A DNA stretch of 64,000 nt. Origin: Nostoc sp. UHCC 0870 (GTDB lineage Bacteria; Cyanobacteriota; Cyanobacteriia; Cyanobacteriales; Nostocaceae). The stretch's first letter is position 1. Every line of letters starts with the position of its first letter. The DNA is taken from positions 1,798,001 to 1,862,000 of the forward strand of contig NZ_CP091913.1 of NCBI RefSeq assembly GCF_022063185.1, written 5' to 3'. The notes below the pieces were generated by a model, which ran no database searches, was not told the DNA's origin, and saw nothing but the letters and a program-made list of their open reading frames with translations. This document shows, piece by piece, positions 26,977 through 35,076 of the stretch. The position numbers were made by a program, and so were the translations under genes.

Positions 26977-27651
26977 TTAGATAGAACCCCAGCCAATGGG
27001 CGGTAATGCAATTTGCTCATCTATCTGCGAATGGGAAACTGCTGACATACTAGTCGATAACCAAACAAACATCTCAATAAAGTTCAGTCCTTTCAGTTTT
27101 AAGGGTGTCCGTACAGCGATTTGATTGAGGCGCATCATATTTGCGTTTTCTACACCCACGCTAAAAAAGGCAACGCGTTTATTGGTTTCATCTCCTTGCA
27201 GGCGGATTGCTGCTTGTTCTACTAAATGATCTAGTTCACCTTGTGGTTCACCATCCGTAATCATAAACACCCACGGGCGATAGTAAGCAATACCGTTGGC
27301 ACGATACAAAGATTTACGCTCTTGCACCATATCCAATGCTTTATGTATGCCCGCCCCCATACTCGTTAATCCTTGTGCTGTCAAAATAGGGGGGTTAAAT
27401 TGATCAGCTGTGACAAAATCTTGTACTACATTAATATGACTATCAAAGGTAACGATCGCAATTTCTACCCGTCTGGCTGCTATGGAATTTTTTACTAATT
27501 CATCCTTCAAACTCAGCAAGCCCTGGTTAAGAGCTTCTATCGCCACGCCTTGCATTGAACCAGATGTATCGAGTAACAACACACAAGGACAACGTGGTTC
27601 TGGATTCTCCGCAAACTCTACTACTTCATCTAGTGTTAATGTATCATTCAT
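26977..27651 (-). CDS. TerY-like von Willebrand factor A domain protein
   Basis: A protein of about 224 residues when started at the ATG at 27651 (MNDTLTLDEVVEF); an upstream ATG at 27678 would add nine residues. It is a single VWA domain with an intact MIDAS: VLLLDTSGSMQG (D-x-S-x-S), TSMGAGIHKAL (Thr) and FMITDGEPQGE (Asp). TerY proteins are cytosolic VWA modules found with PP2C and kinase partners. The first gene of the triad; the upstream region to 28210 is non-coding on this strand. The metal-binding surface is probably the scaffold for a phospho-regulated complex. Confidence 0.92.
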   Translation of the reverse strand: MNDTLTLDEVVEFAENPEPRCPCVLLLDTSGSMQGVAIEALNQGLLSLKDELVKNSIAARRVEIAIVTFDSHINVVQDFVTADQFNPPILTAQGLTSMGAGIHKALDMVQERKSLYRANGIAYYRPWVFMITDGEPQGELDHLVEQAAIRLQGDETNKRVAFFSVGVENANMMRLNQIAVRTPLKLKGLNFIEMFVWLSTSMSAVSHSQIDEQIALPPIGWGSI

Positions 27652-28210
27652 AACGTTTTGTGTTATGTTATAGTCCAAAGCTCTATGTTCCTTTTTTCAA
27701 AGTATATATTTTCCACAGCCGAAGCCGACAAGACCACAGGTAGATGTTTGATGGTGGCTGGTTCACTCTTCATTAAACAAACCATTCTCACCGCAAGTTC
27801 TACATATTTAAGGAAATCTTAATCAGGATGTAGATGAAATAAAGATATGATGAAGGGTTTGGATAGAAGACATTAATCATCTACCAAAATTTATATAGCG
27901 CAAACACAGAATATAATAAATAATTAGCATTTGCCTACATAAATTTTTAAAGAGTTTATGTGGAATTTTTATTTTTCTATATAGAAATTAAATTCAAAAT
28001 CATATTCATCAATATGTTCAAAAATACCTATTGTAACTAAGAGAACTTAAAAGCAAAATTTGTAAAAAAATAGAAACCTCAAGTATAGAGTTAGCAATTT
28101 GACCAACTATTAATTAAGCACTCAGACAGACTTAATTCTACAACTTGTCTTCCTGTCACCTGTCACCTGTCACCTGTCACCTGTCACCTGTCACCTGTCC
28201 CCTTCTTCAT
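27652..28210. other. Divergent intergenic region between the VWA and PatA-like genes
   Basis: A 559-bp gap between divergently transcribed genes, so it should hold two promoters. The centre (27840-28110) is AT-rich. The end beside the PatA-like gene is a six-unit TCACCTG array. No gene and no RNA structure was recognised. Confidence 0.5.
28156..28197. repeat. Heptamer array (TCACCTG)6
   Basis: Six perfect TCACCTG units ending 13 bp before the ATG of the PatA-like gene at 28211. The array fills the position where a ribosome binding site would be expected, and it is open in the gene's frame, so copy number change (7 bp) would shift any upstream translation. Same unit as at 9075-9102. Confidence 0.95.
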
Positions 28211-29605
28211 ATGAATCATTCCGGTACGTTTGCAGCAATACGTCCTCAGCGTTTATTAAGACAACTATCTAGTTGTTTAGACACCACTTGTTTGCAAGCT
28301 GTGAGTAACTTCGTTACTTGGTCAATTTATCTGGAAAATGGGACAATCACTTATGCTACCCATTCTGTAGAACCATTTGACAGATTAGAACGTCATCTGC
28401 GTCGCCTTAGTCAAGAATTTCCCCTAATAACGGCGGAAGTACGGGTACAGTTACGCTTGTTGTTTGAAACTGACCTATACAATCAAACCAACGAAAATCA
28501 AAATCCTGATATTATTCAGCCACAGGATTATCAAGCTATCCAATGGCTTGTTAATCAGAAATATGTAGATACTAAACAAGCTACCGTACTGATTCAGGAA
28601 TTAGTTAAGGAAGTAACTGAGTCATTTTTGCTGATTAAAACTGGTAATTATCAATTAAGCGATTCATCACAGAAATTACCTGTAATTTGCCTCTTAGATG
28701 TCACTAAAGTTATAGAACGTTGTCAAATAAGATTACAAAATTGGCAGACTTATGTACCTAAAATTACCTCTCCTCATCAACGCCCCTATCTATTACTAAA
28801 TAATACAATCCCTGGTAAAAATTCGACTCAACTCCAGCCAGCATTAACTTACTGGATGAAGGGTTTTAGTCTGCGTCATCTATCCGTGATTATGAATCAA
28901 GATGAACTGCAACTAGCACAACATTTATACCCTTACATCGTGACTGGAGAGATTATCTTACATGAACCAGACCCACCATTTGATCAGTTACCCAAGATAG
29001 TGACAGAATTTTCATCAACACCTCAATACACAACCGCCTTACTTGAGAAAAAGTTAGTTGATACAGTTGTAGAACTCAGTAGCAATGCTACGCCCATCAC
29101 CCCAATTGTAGAGAGAGAAAATGTCGCTATTGTCAAGAGATCGCCACAAATTCCCACTCAAACAAAAACAACCAACAAAGAATTAAATAACACGAACTCT
29201 GTTCCCGAAAGAGTAACACCGACTACCGTCACCCCGGAAAAGCTTTATAAAATTGTTTCTGTAGATGATAGCCCCACAATTTTAAAAGAAATTACTTATT
29301 TTTTAGAAAATGAAAATTTTACTGTCATAGCAATTAATGACCCCTTAAAAGCTGCTATGTCAATTATTAGACACAAACCAGACTTAATCCTACTGGATCT
29401 CAACATGGCGGGAATTGATGGTTATGAATTGTGTCGCATTATCCGCAATAATTCTATGTTTAAAAATACACCAATTATTTTCGTTACTGGGTCTAAGGGA
29501 ATAGTAGATAAAGTAAAAGCTAGATTAGTCGGTGCATCGGGATATTTAACTAAACCGTTTACCCGTGCAGAATTGTTAAAAATGGTTTTTATGCACTTAA
29601 CTTAA
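28211..29605 (+). CDS. PatA-like response regulator (PATAN domain plus receiver domain)
   Basis: A 464-residue protein from the ATG at 28211 (MNHSGTFAAIRPQRLL); the in-frame codons before it are made of the heptamer array. The N-terminal half resembles the PatA/PixG N-terminal region: GTFAAIRPQRLLRQL, WSIYLENGTITYATHSVEPFDRLERHLRRL. A low-complexity linker covers about residues 300-345. The C-terminal CheY-type receiver (about 350-464) has VDDSPTIL, the phospho-acceptor Asp in LILLDLNMAGIDGYELC, a Thr in IFVTGS, and Lys in YLTKPF. PatA controls heterocyst pattern in Anabaena and PixG acts in phototaxis. There is no DNA-binding domain, so output is by protein contact. Which subfamily it serves is open. 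Confidence 0.85.
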   Translation: MNHSGTFAAIRPQRLLRQLSSCLDTTCLQAVSNFVTWSIYLENGTITYATHSVEPFDRLERHLRRLSQEFPLITAEVRVQLRLLFETDLYNQTNENQNPDIIQPQDYQAIQWLVNQKYVDTKQATVLIQELVKEVTESFLLIKTGNYQLSDSSQKLPVICLLDVTKVIERCQIRLQNWQTYVPKITSPHQRPYLLLNNTIPGKNSTQLQPALTYWMKGFSLRHLSVIMNQDELQLAQHLYPYIVTGEIILHEPDPPFDQLPKIVTEFSSTPQYTTALLEKKLVDTVVELSSNATPITPIVERENVAIVKRSPQIPTQTKTTNKELNNTNSVPERVTPTTVTPEKLYKIVSVDDSPTILKEITYFLENENFTVIAINDPLKAAMSIIRHKPDLILLDLNMAGIDGYELCRIIRNNSMFKNTPIIFVTGSKGIVDKVKARLVGASGYLTKPFTRAELLKMVFMHLT

Positions 29606-29982
29606 TTAAAAAATTGGCTTGCGAGTTTTTAATTAACGTCAGTTCGGGTCAAGAAGATTTATTCAGAAACTCATCCCTATTTATATAATGTGGTGTTGCG
29701 TTGCACTGCGTTTTAATGTAACATAATGAATATGTATACTAAGTAATTAAGCAAAATTAATACTTGAGGGGAAGTTTCAAGCTTTGCGTGTGGTCAGGAA
29801 ATAAAAGTCCTCTCAAGTTTTTATAGAACTGTAGCAATTATTGCTAATGACACTAGAAATTAGCAGTAAAATTTCTGGATGAAGTTTGGTAAAAAAATTC
29901 AACTTTCAGCAAACACTGAAATTCCCACTCACAATTTGGGAAATTTGATAGTAACGGCTGTGTGATACAACGCAAAATATCA
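29606..29982. other. Gap after the PatA-like gene
   Basis: A 377-bp non-coding stretch, apart from the hairpin at 29762-29823. No gene with support on either strand. Sequence near 29690-29745 is AT-rich and could hold a promoter for that hairpin transcript or for the gene at 29983. Confidence 0.4.
29762..29823 (+). terminator. Stem-loop with T-tail (terminator or small RNA 3' end)
   Basis: Arms ACTTGAGGGGA (29762-29772) and TCCTCTCAAGT (29808-29818) pair over 11 positions with one G-T, around a 35-nt loop, and are followed by a T5 run. The large loop is unusual for a terminator. It lies 157 bp after the PatA-like stop, so it may end that transcript or be a small RNA. Confidence 0.5.
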
Positions 29983-30288
29983 ATGATGAATTCCAACAAT
30001 TTCCAGAAATTAGTAGCACTTACCAATGAATACGGGATTAATTGCCAGCCAGCCTCAGAAGAGTGCTTGGTTGCATCCTTACCTGGATATGATGATTTTT
30101 TATTAGCTTTTACTTGGTCTGGTGCAGTTGAAGGAGAGCCACCAGAGCATGAATTAATTGCAATTAGCGTACAGGATATTACTCAAGAAAGGACAGTGGT
30201 AGCTTGGCAGATTCCTACTTATTTATTTGGGAACGTTTTAAGGCAAGCACAGATGCTTGTAGCTGCTCATGTAGATTTTATTAGATGA
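29983..30288 (+). CDS. Hypothetical protein, about 101 residues
   Basis: I do not recognise this family. From the ATG at 29983 the product is MMNSNNFQKLVAL...; a GTG at 29962 and the adjacent ATG at 29986 are alternatives. It is a small soluble acidic protein with no signal peptide or membrane helix and no Cys-rich motif. The middle (DDFLLAFTWSGAVEGEPPEHELIAISVQ) looks like a compact beta-rich fold, followed by an amphipathic C-terminal helix. It converges on the PPOX-family gene with a shared bidirectional terminator at 30330-30372. Confidence 0.6.
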   Translation: MMNSNNFQKLVALTNEYGINCQPASEECLVASLPGYDDFLLAFTWSGAVEGEPPEHELIAISVQDITQERTVVAWQIPTYLFGNVLRQAQMLVAAHVDFIR

Positions 30289-30329
30289 AGCATAAGCCTG
30301 CCAGGTTATTGAGATTGACTATCAAAATC

Positions 30330-30372
30330 ATAATCCCACTTTTTGATGTTTTACAGGAAAAAGCGGGATTAT
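30330..30372. terminator. Bidirectional intrinsic terminator
   Basis: Arms ATAATCCCACTTTTT (30330-30344) and AAAAAGCGGGATTAT (30358-30372) pair with one mismatch around a 13-nt loop. The A/T runs inside the stem give a U-tract on both strands. It lies exactly between two convergent genes (stop 30288 and stop 30378). Confidence 0.8.
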
Positions 30373-30377
30373 AGTTC

Positions 30378-30827
30378 TTACCGACTGCTAACTCCATCAG
30401 TTGTGCGTCCGCTCATTTCATACTCGTGGATGCGGTAAATGGCGATCGCTTCTGAACGTCCCTCAGCATCAATCCAGGTTCGATTTATAGCAGGTGATAG
30501 CGTTTTATTACGTTCTTTGATCAAGTGCATTGCGCGATCAATGTCTGGTTGCTCTGTGAGGCGCGAGGCTCGACCATTTACAATTACGCTGCGCCAATGA
30601 AGAGACCCGTGGATTTCTTCCACTTGTAAGCAGATTTCTGGATTCGTATCTATATCATGAGTCTTCATGCCGACCGTTGTAAATAGATAAATGTCCGAAT
30701 CTTCCAGATAATAATACATTGGCATCACGTAGGGTTTGCCTTCATGTATGCAGCCAAGATGACCGTATTCTACTTGGTGTAGCAGTTCGTGCATTTCTTT
30801 TGAACTCATTTCATCAATATCTAACAT
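30378..30827 (-). CDS. Pyridoxamine 5'-phosphate oxidase-family (flavin-binding split-barrel) protein
   Basis: A 149-residue protein with the split-barrel signature: EYGHLGCIHEGKPYVMPMYYYLEDSDIYLFTT at about residues 18-50, MKTHDIDTNPEICLQVEEI, and SLHWRSVIVNGRASRLTE. Members bind FMN, F420 or heme-related ligands and reduce or protect small molecules; the exact ligand here is not readable. It is cytosolic, single-domain and monocistronic, with a bidirectional terminator on its 3' side. Not the biosynthetic PdxH, which is larger. Confidence 0.85.
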   Translation of the reverse strand: MLDIDEMSSKEMHELLHQVEYGHLGCIHEGKPYVMPMYYYLEDSDIYLFTTVGMKTHDIDTNPEICLQVEEIHGSLHWRSVIVNGRASRLTEQPDIDRAMHLIKERNKTLSPAINRTWIDAEGRSEAIAIYRIHEYEMSGRTTDGVSSR

Positions 30828-31354
30828 GACTATTCTTCTAAATATTTATTTGATTAGTAGTATTAAAGACGACTGTGTGTTAGTGTGGCTTTAGACCATA
30901 TGTTGCAAGCGAATCACACGCTTTGAATAACTTTTCATCACCTCTACAGCAAAGAAAAACTCTAGTCACATAGTTTGGTTTTATTGTGCCGAATTACTGA
31001 TTTTTTGCTGATCAAATCTCAGTCTACGCAAAATCACTGATTAGTCCCCTGACTTTTTACTAAAATATAAAACATCAAATAATTCTTGTATCTTGCTAGG
31101 TAAATAACTTGAATATCATCTATTCCTTTTGGGTGTTTTAATTTTGTATAATTTATACACAATTAAGATATTAAATCCAACAATATAACGCTAATACAAG
31201 CTATTCTTTGATTTTTTAGCCCAATATAGTTAAATCTCATCTAATAAATATTTCCATAAACAAATTGAGTTTAAGTACATACCTAAAGATAGATACAAGA
31301 AACTTTGAAAAAGTTTACATTGCTGGTATCACTTAGTGAATTTAAGAAAAACAC
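30828..31354. other. Gap between PPOX-family and fasciclin genes
   Basis: A 527-bp AT-rich non-coding stretch between divergent genes; two promoters are expected. A weak sigma70-like pair, TTGAAA about 16 bp before TATCAC, lies near 31303-31330 upstream of the fasciclin gene. No gene or RNA recognised. Confidence 0.4.
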
Positions 31355-31756
31355 ATGGCTGACATTGTTGATACTGCTGTAAACGCTGGTTCATTCAACA
31401 CCTTAGTTGCTGCGGTTAAAGCTGCTGGGCTAGTTGATACGCTCAAAGGTGCTGGACCATTCACCGTTTTTGCGCCTACTGATGAGGCATTTAATAAACT
31501 TCCAAAAGGTACAGTAGATGCTTTACTGAAGGATATTCCCAAGCTTAAGAAAATCCTAACTTATCATGTTGTTTCAGGTAAGGTACTTGCAGCCGATGTA
31601 GTTAAGATGAAGTCAGCTACTACGGTACAGGGTTCTGATGTGAAAATTGATGCTTCTAATGGTGTCAAAATAAATGATGCTAATGTGGCAACACCAGATG
31701 TTGCTGCTGATAACGGTGTTATTCACGTAATTGACACAGTGTTGATTCCTGCGTAA
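31355..31756 (+). CDS. Fasciclin (FAS1) domain protein
   Basis: A 133-residue single FAS1 domain. It has the H1-type motif [35 protein letters not shown] (YHVV signature), and the C-terminal [14 protein letters not shown] (H2). There is no N-terminal signal peptide: the chain starts directly [17 protein letters not shown], so it is either cytosolic or exported by a non-Sec route. Small FAS1 proteins in cyanobacteria are often induced by light or nutrient stress, and their ligand is unclear. A GAGGTGG hairpin follows the stop. Confidence 0.93.
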   Translation: MADIVDTAVNAGSFNTLVAAVKAAGLVDTLKGAGPFTVFAPTDEAFNKLPKGTVDALLKDIPKLKKILTYHVVSGKVLAADVVKMKSATTVQGSDVKIDASNGVKINDANVATPDVAADNGVIHVIDTVLIPA

Positions 31757-32094
31757 AAAAACGCTTAAAGAATAGAGAATACTATTCGTGAGGTGGAGAT
31801 TTTAGAGAATCGCCACCTCATTACTATCTAAATATATTTACTCAGGTATATTTACATATTTATCTATTGCAGATAACAATGTACTTAGACAGTATTTTCA
31901 GATATTTATTGTTTTAATGAGTTCGCATTTGTGAGGAGCAACTAGATTTTTATTTGGGCTGAATAATATAGCAAAATGCTAATTTTCTCAAATATTGCCA
32001 AGAGTGAGAAAGATGGACTAGTAAGCAAATTCAAGTGTATTTTTTGACTGTATTTGCTCCTATGAGAGTCAACTAAAATTACACAAAGGATTTT
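31757..32094. other. Gap between fasciclin and radical SAM genes
   Basis: A 338-bp stretch holding a stem of GAGGTGG type at 31789-31820 (likely end of the fasciclin transcript) and an AT-rich region that should contain the radical SAM promoter. A clear ribosome binding site AAAGGA at 32085-32090 precedes the next ATG. No gene seen. Confidence 0.45.
31789..31820 (+). terminator. Stem-loop after fasciclin gene
   Basis: TGAGGTGG (31789-31796) and CCACCTCA (31813-31820) form a perfect 8-bp stem with a 16-nt loop, 33 bp past the fasciclin stop. The following run is not T-rich, so termination is only likely, not certain. Confidence 0.45.
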
Positions 32095-33714
32095 ATGAAA
32101 GCACTATTAATTTACCCTCAATTTCCCCAGTCTTTTTGGTCTTACGATCGCTTTATGCAAATCGCCGGACTCAAAGCCGTCTTACCTCCCCTGGGAATCA
32201 TTACAGTAGCAGCACTTTTACCGCAGGACTGGGAAATTAGATTTTGCGATCGCAATGTCAATCTGGAAACAGAAGCTGATTGGCTCTGGTGTGACATCGT
32301 TATCCTGTCGGCAATGCTGGTGCAGAAACCAGATTTTCATGCCCTGATTCAAAAAGCGGTGCGGTTAGGTAAAAAAGTCGCCGTTGGTGGCCCCTATCCC
32401 ACCTCTATCCCCCAAGATGCCCTGAACTCTGGAGCGCATTATCTGGTTTTGGATGAAGGGGAGTTGACAGTTCCCCAGTTTCTCGAAGCACTCAAAGAAG
32501 GCAAAGAGCGAGGCATTTTTCGTTCCGTGGAAAAACCTGATGTCACCCAAAGCCCCATGCCGCGTTTTGACCTGCTGCAACGGGATGCCTACTTGATGAT
32601 GGCGATCCAATTTTCTCGCGGTTGCCCCTTTAATTGCGAGTTTTGCGATATTATTACGCTTTACGGTCGTAAACCACGCACTAAAGAACCTCACCAAACC
32701 ATAGCCGAATTACAATATCTTTATGATTTAGGTTGGCGAGGCTCACTCTTTATCGTTGATGACAACTTTATTGGCAATCAGCGTAATGTCAAACGCTTTC
32801 TCACAGAATTGATTCCTTGGGTGAAGCAGCACAACTACCCATTTACCTTTATTACTGAAGCTTCTGTGAATTTAGCAGAAGATGATGAACTGCTACAGCT
32901 GATGAAGGAAGCAGGCTTTTATGCTGTCTTTCTCGGTATTGAAACCCCTGACCAAGATAGCTTGCAAGTAACACAAAAACTACAAAATACTCGTAATCCC
33001 CTCATTGAAGCCTGTCGTAAGATTAATGATGCCGGGATGCTCATCTATGCCGGCTTTATCCTTGGTTTTGACGGAGAACGCCAAGGCGCAGGAGAACGGA
33101 TTCAAGCTTTTGTGGAACAAACTAGTATTCCTCAACCGATGTTGGGTATCCTCCAAGCTTTGCCCAACACTGCTTTATGGCATCGTCTGCAAAAAGAACA
33201 GCGTTTATTAGAAGGTGTTGGCGTGACTGAGGTGGGAGATCAAAATTCTTTGATGAATTTTATTCCTACCCGCCCCCTAGCAGAAATTGCGCGGGAGTAT
33301 GCAGAAGGCTTCTGGACGTTATATGAACCGAAAAACTATCTCAGACGCTGTTTTCAGCAATGTCTCAAGATTAATTCGCCTTCTCACCGTCAGCAAACTA
33401 TGCAATTTTCACCAGGTAAGGGATTGCGGATTGTAGCTCAGGTTATCTGGCTTCAGGGCTTACGGCGACCGGAAATTCGCTGGCAGTTTTGGCGACAACT
33501 CTGGACAATTCTGGTGAAAAAGCCTCAAGTTCTCAATATGTATTTAGGTCTATGCGCGGCGGGAGAACATTTTTGGGAGTACCGCGCTTTAGCTAGAGAA
33601 CGGATTACTCAACAATTAGGCTATGATCCACTCAACGTCCCGGTGTTACCTGAGCCAGAAAGAAGGACTAAAGTCCTCTCTACGAGACGCTACGCGAAGA
33701 CTACAAACCTTTAA
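32095..33714 (+). CDS. B12-binding domain radical SAM protein
   Basis: A 539-residue protein. The N-terminal cobalamin-binding Rossmann domain (about 1-145) lacks an obvious D-x-H-x-x-G His. It is followed by the radical SAM barrel with the 4Fe-4S motif CPFNCEFCD (Cys near 177, 181 and 184), SLFIVDDNFIGN, and FLGIETPDQDS. A C-terminal domain (about 390-520) matches the DUF4070-type extension. Such enzymes carry out radical C-methylation or C-C chemistry on lipids, pigments or antibiotics; the substrate is unknown. A strong AAAGGA site sits 5 bp before the ATG. The last 16 or so residues (RRTKVLSTRRYAKTTNL) are encoded by a dispersed repeat, so the gene has acquired a repeat-derived tail. Confidence 0.88.
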   Translation: MKALLIYPQFPQSFWSYDRFMQIAGLKAVLPPLGIITVAALLPQDWEIRFCDRNVNLETEADWLWCDIVILSAMLVQKPDFHALIQKAVRLGKKVAVGGPYPTSIPQDALNSGAHYLVLDEGELTVPQFLEALKEGKERGIFRSVEKPDVTQSPMPRFDLLQRDAYLMMAIQFSRGCPFNCEFCDIITLYGRKPRTKEPHQTIAELQYLYDLGWRGSLFIVDDNFIGNQRNVKRFLTELIPWVKQHNYPFTFITEASVNLAEDDELLQLMKEAGFYAVFLGIETPDQDSLQVTQKLQNTRNPLIEACRKINDAGMLIYAGFILGFDGERQGAGERIQAFVEQTSIPQPMLGILQALPNTALWHRLQKEQRLLEGVGVTEVGDQNSLMNFIPTRPLAEIAREYAEGFWTLYEPKNYLRRCFQQCLKINSPSHRQQTMQFSPGKGLRIVAQVIWLQGLRRPEIRWQFWRQLWTILVKKPQVLNMYLGLCAAGEHFWEYRALARERITQQLGYDPLNVPVLPEPERRTKVLSTRRYAKTTNL

Positions 33715-33735
33715 TTATTTATTCTGCACTGTAGC

Positions 33736-33765
33736 TGTAGAGAAGTTCCATGCAACGTCTCTACA
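33736..33765. repeat. Palindrome of the TGTAGAGA/TCTCTACA family
   Basis: Arms TGTAGAGA (33736-33743) and TCTCTACA (33758-33765) around 14 nt. The same arms recur at 43588-43622 and, as TAGAGACGCGAT, at 34431-34456. It lies between convergent genes and might help end transcription. Confidence 0.65.
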
Positions 33766-33799
33766 TCATTTTTTGGTGCAACTTCATAGAGAATTGGTA

Positions 33800-34273
33800 T
33801 TAGTTCAAGAAAAATTTGCTTGAGATTGGGTCTTGTTTGAGGGATTGAACAAAATCTTTCAAGGTCATGAATTTGCCATCTAAGGTGAACTTAGGAGTGC
33901 CATTTTTAGCAATAATTCTCACTTCACCGTCTTGGATTTGAATCTTATCTTTAATGCTGTCCCATAGAGTATCAAAGCTCTCATCATCCTGGCAACCATT
34001 CGCTTCCAGGAAATTTTGACGCACTTCTATTTTGAGCGATCGCGCTTCTGCTACTTGGCTGCGCTCCTCAAAATGCTTAATGACATCTTCATCAACACCT
34101 TCTCGCAAGATTTTGTTTTCAGCCTGAACTTCCGCTAACTGAGTTTTGATGGTTTGCAGTTGTGAAATTAACGCGGCTGATCTCTGGTACTCAAGCTTTA
34201 AGGCTGCCTTGGCAGCAGTTAATAAGGCTTTATAATCTAACTGCTTTTCTGTTTGAACTTTTTCGGATTCCAT
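33800..34273 (-). CDS. Hypothetical coiled-coil protein
   Basis: I do not recognise a named family. From the ATG at 34273 (MESEKVQTEKQLDYKALL) the product is 157 residues; the frame runs 21 codons further upstream, but those look non-coding. Residues about 1-85 are a charged helix with heptad-like Leu/Ile spacing (LISQLQTIKTQLAEVQAENKILRE), so a coiled coil. The C-terminal 60 residues (EVRIIAKNGTPKFTLDGKFMTLKDFVQSLKQDP) resemble the end of phage minor-structural or scaffold-like proteins, but there are no phage genes nearby. It converges on the radical SAM gene. Confidence 0.65.
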   Translation of the reverse strand: MESEKVQTEKQLDYKALLTAAKAALKLEYQRSAALISQLQTIKTQLAEVQAENKILREGVDEDVIKHFEERSQVAEARSLKIEVRQNFLEANGCQDDESFDTLWDSIKDKIQIQDGEVRIIAKNGTPKFTLDGKFMTLKDFVQSLKQDPISSKFFLN

Positions 34274-35076
34274 ATTTATCTCGCGATCGTATTCATTCAG
34301 TATTACGCAGAACCAAAGTAAGTAACCAAACAGCATTAATTACTGGACAGCAATTTCAGCATATATATTGGAAAACTGACTCCCGCCACAAATTGAATTT
34401 TTAATAGTATCAGCATCAACAACTGATTTATAGAGACGCGATGAATCGCGTCTCTAATTATATGATCCTGGATCTGAAAGATTTGATAAATCAGATGATA
34501 ATTTGTGTCCATTTTGTATCAAAATTATCTGTAATTCTGTAATTATTCTGGTTTTTGTATGTGACTGGAAAATCTCTATAGCTTGTGCCGTTGATTAATT
34601 TCAACTAATCAGCCACAAAATTAATAATGATTATTATTCTTTGGCGTTGGCAACAGACTAAAAAATTGGTGTTGCTGTACTTGATGGGATCTAAAGATTA
34701 GTGAGAAAAATTTAACTTTTGTCCAAATTTAATTATTAAAATTTCTAATGTAAAAAGTTAAGTTATTTTAAATAATATATATAACCATGAAAAAAATTGA
34801 CTAATGCTACCTAGTTGTGCTAACAATAAATATTTGTGACTACCTAATAAAACCTTCAAATTATGTAGCCTGCTGTATATAGTCACAGCCTAGAAATGCT
34901 GATAAACTACAACTCCTCAGTACAGCAGCCATATAAAAACAAATAACTAAATAATTGTTAGCCTATCTACTTGGGTGATAGTTCTTGGATGTTTATTATC
35001 TTTATACAGGCATCCAAAAGAATAGCCTGTGCTAAAATCAGCGTACCGGCACGACGCAGGTGATGGGAAAAATGCC
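34274..35076. other. Gap upstream of clpC
   Basis: An 803-bp region with divergent promoters expected (unknown gene leftward, clpC rightward). It has a perfect palindrome at 34431-34456 and an AT-rich block (34680-34900). No gene with coding signature was found. The first 48 bp before the clpC ATG are open in the same frame, but lack conservation with ClpC N-termini. Confidence 0.5.
34431..34456. repeat. Perfect 26-bp palindrome TAGAGACGCGAT-GA-ATCGCGTCTCTA
   Basis: Two 12-bp arms with a 2-bp centre. It is a REP-like palindrome of the family also seen at 33736-33765 and 43588-43622. Confidence 0.85.

Noticed and set aside
25995..28197. Heptamer arrays as CRISPR candidates
   Set aside because: Units are contiguous 7-mers without spacers, no cas genes nearby; they fit STRR repeats.
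33623..33823. Open frame overlapping the radical SAM 3' end
   Set aside because: Runs through the repeat-derived tail and a palindrome; no independent start signal.
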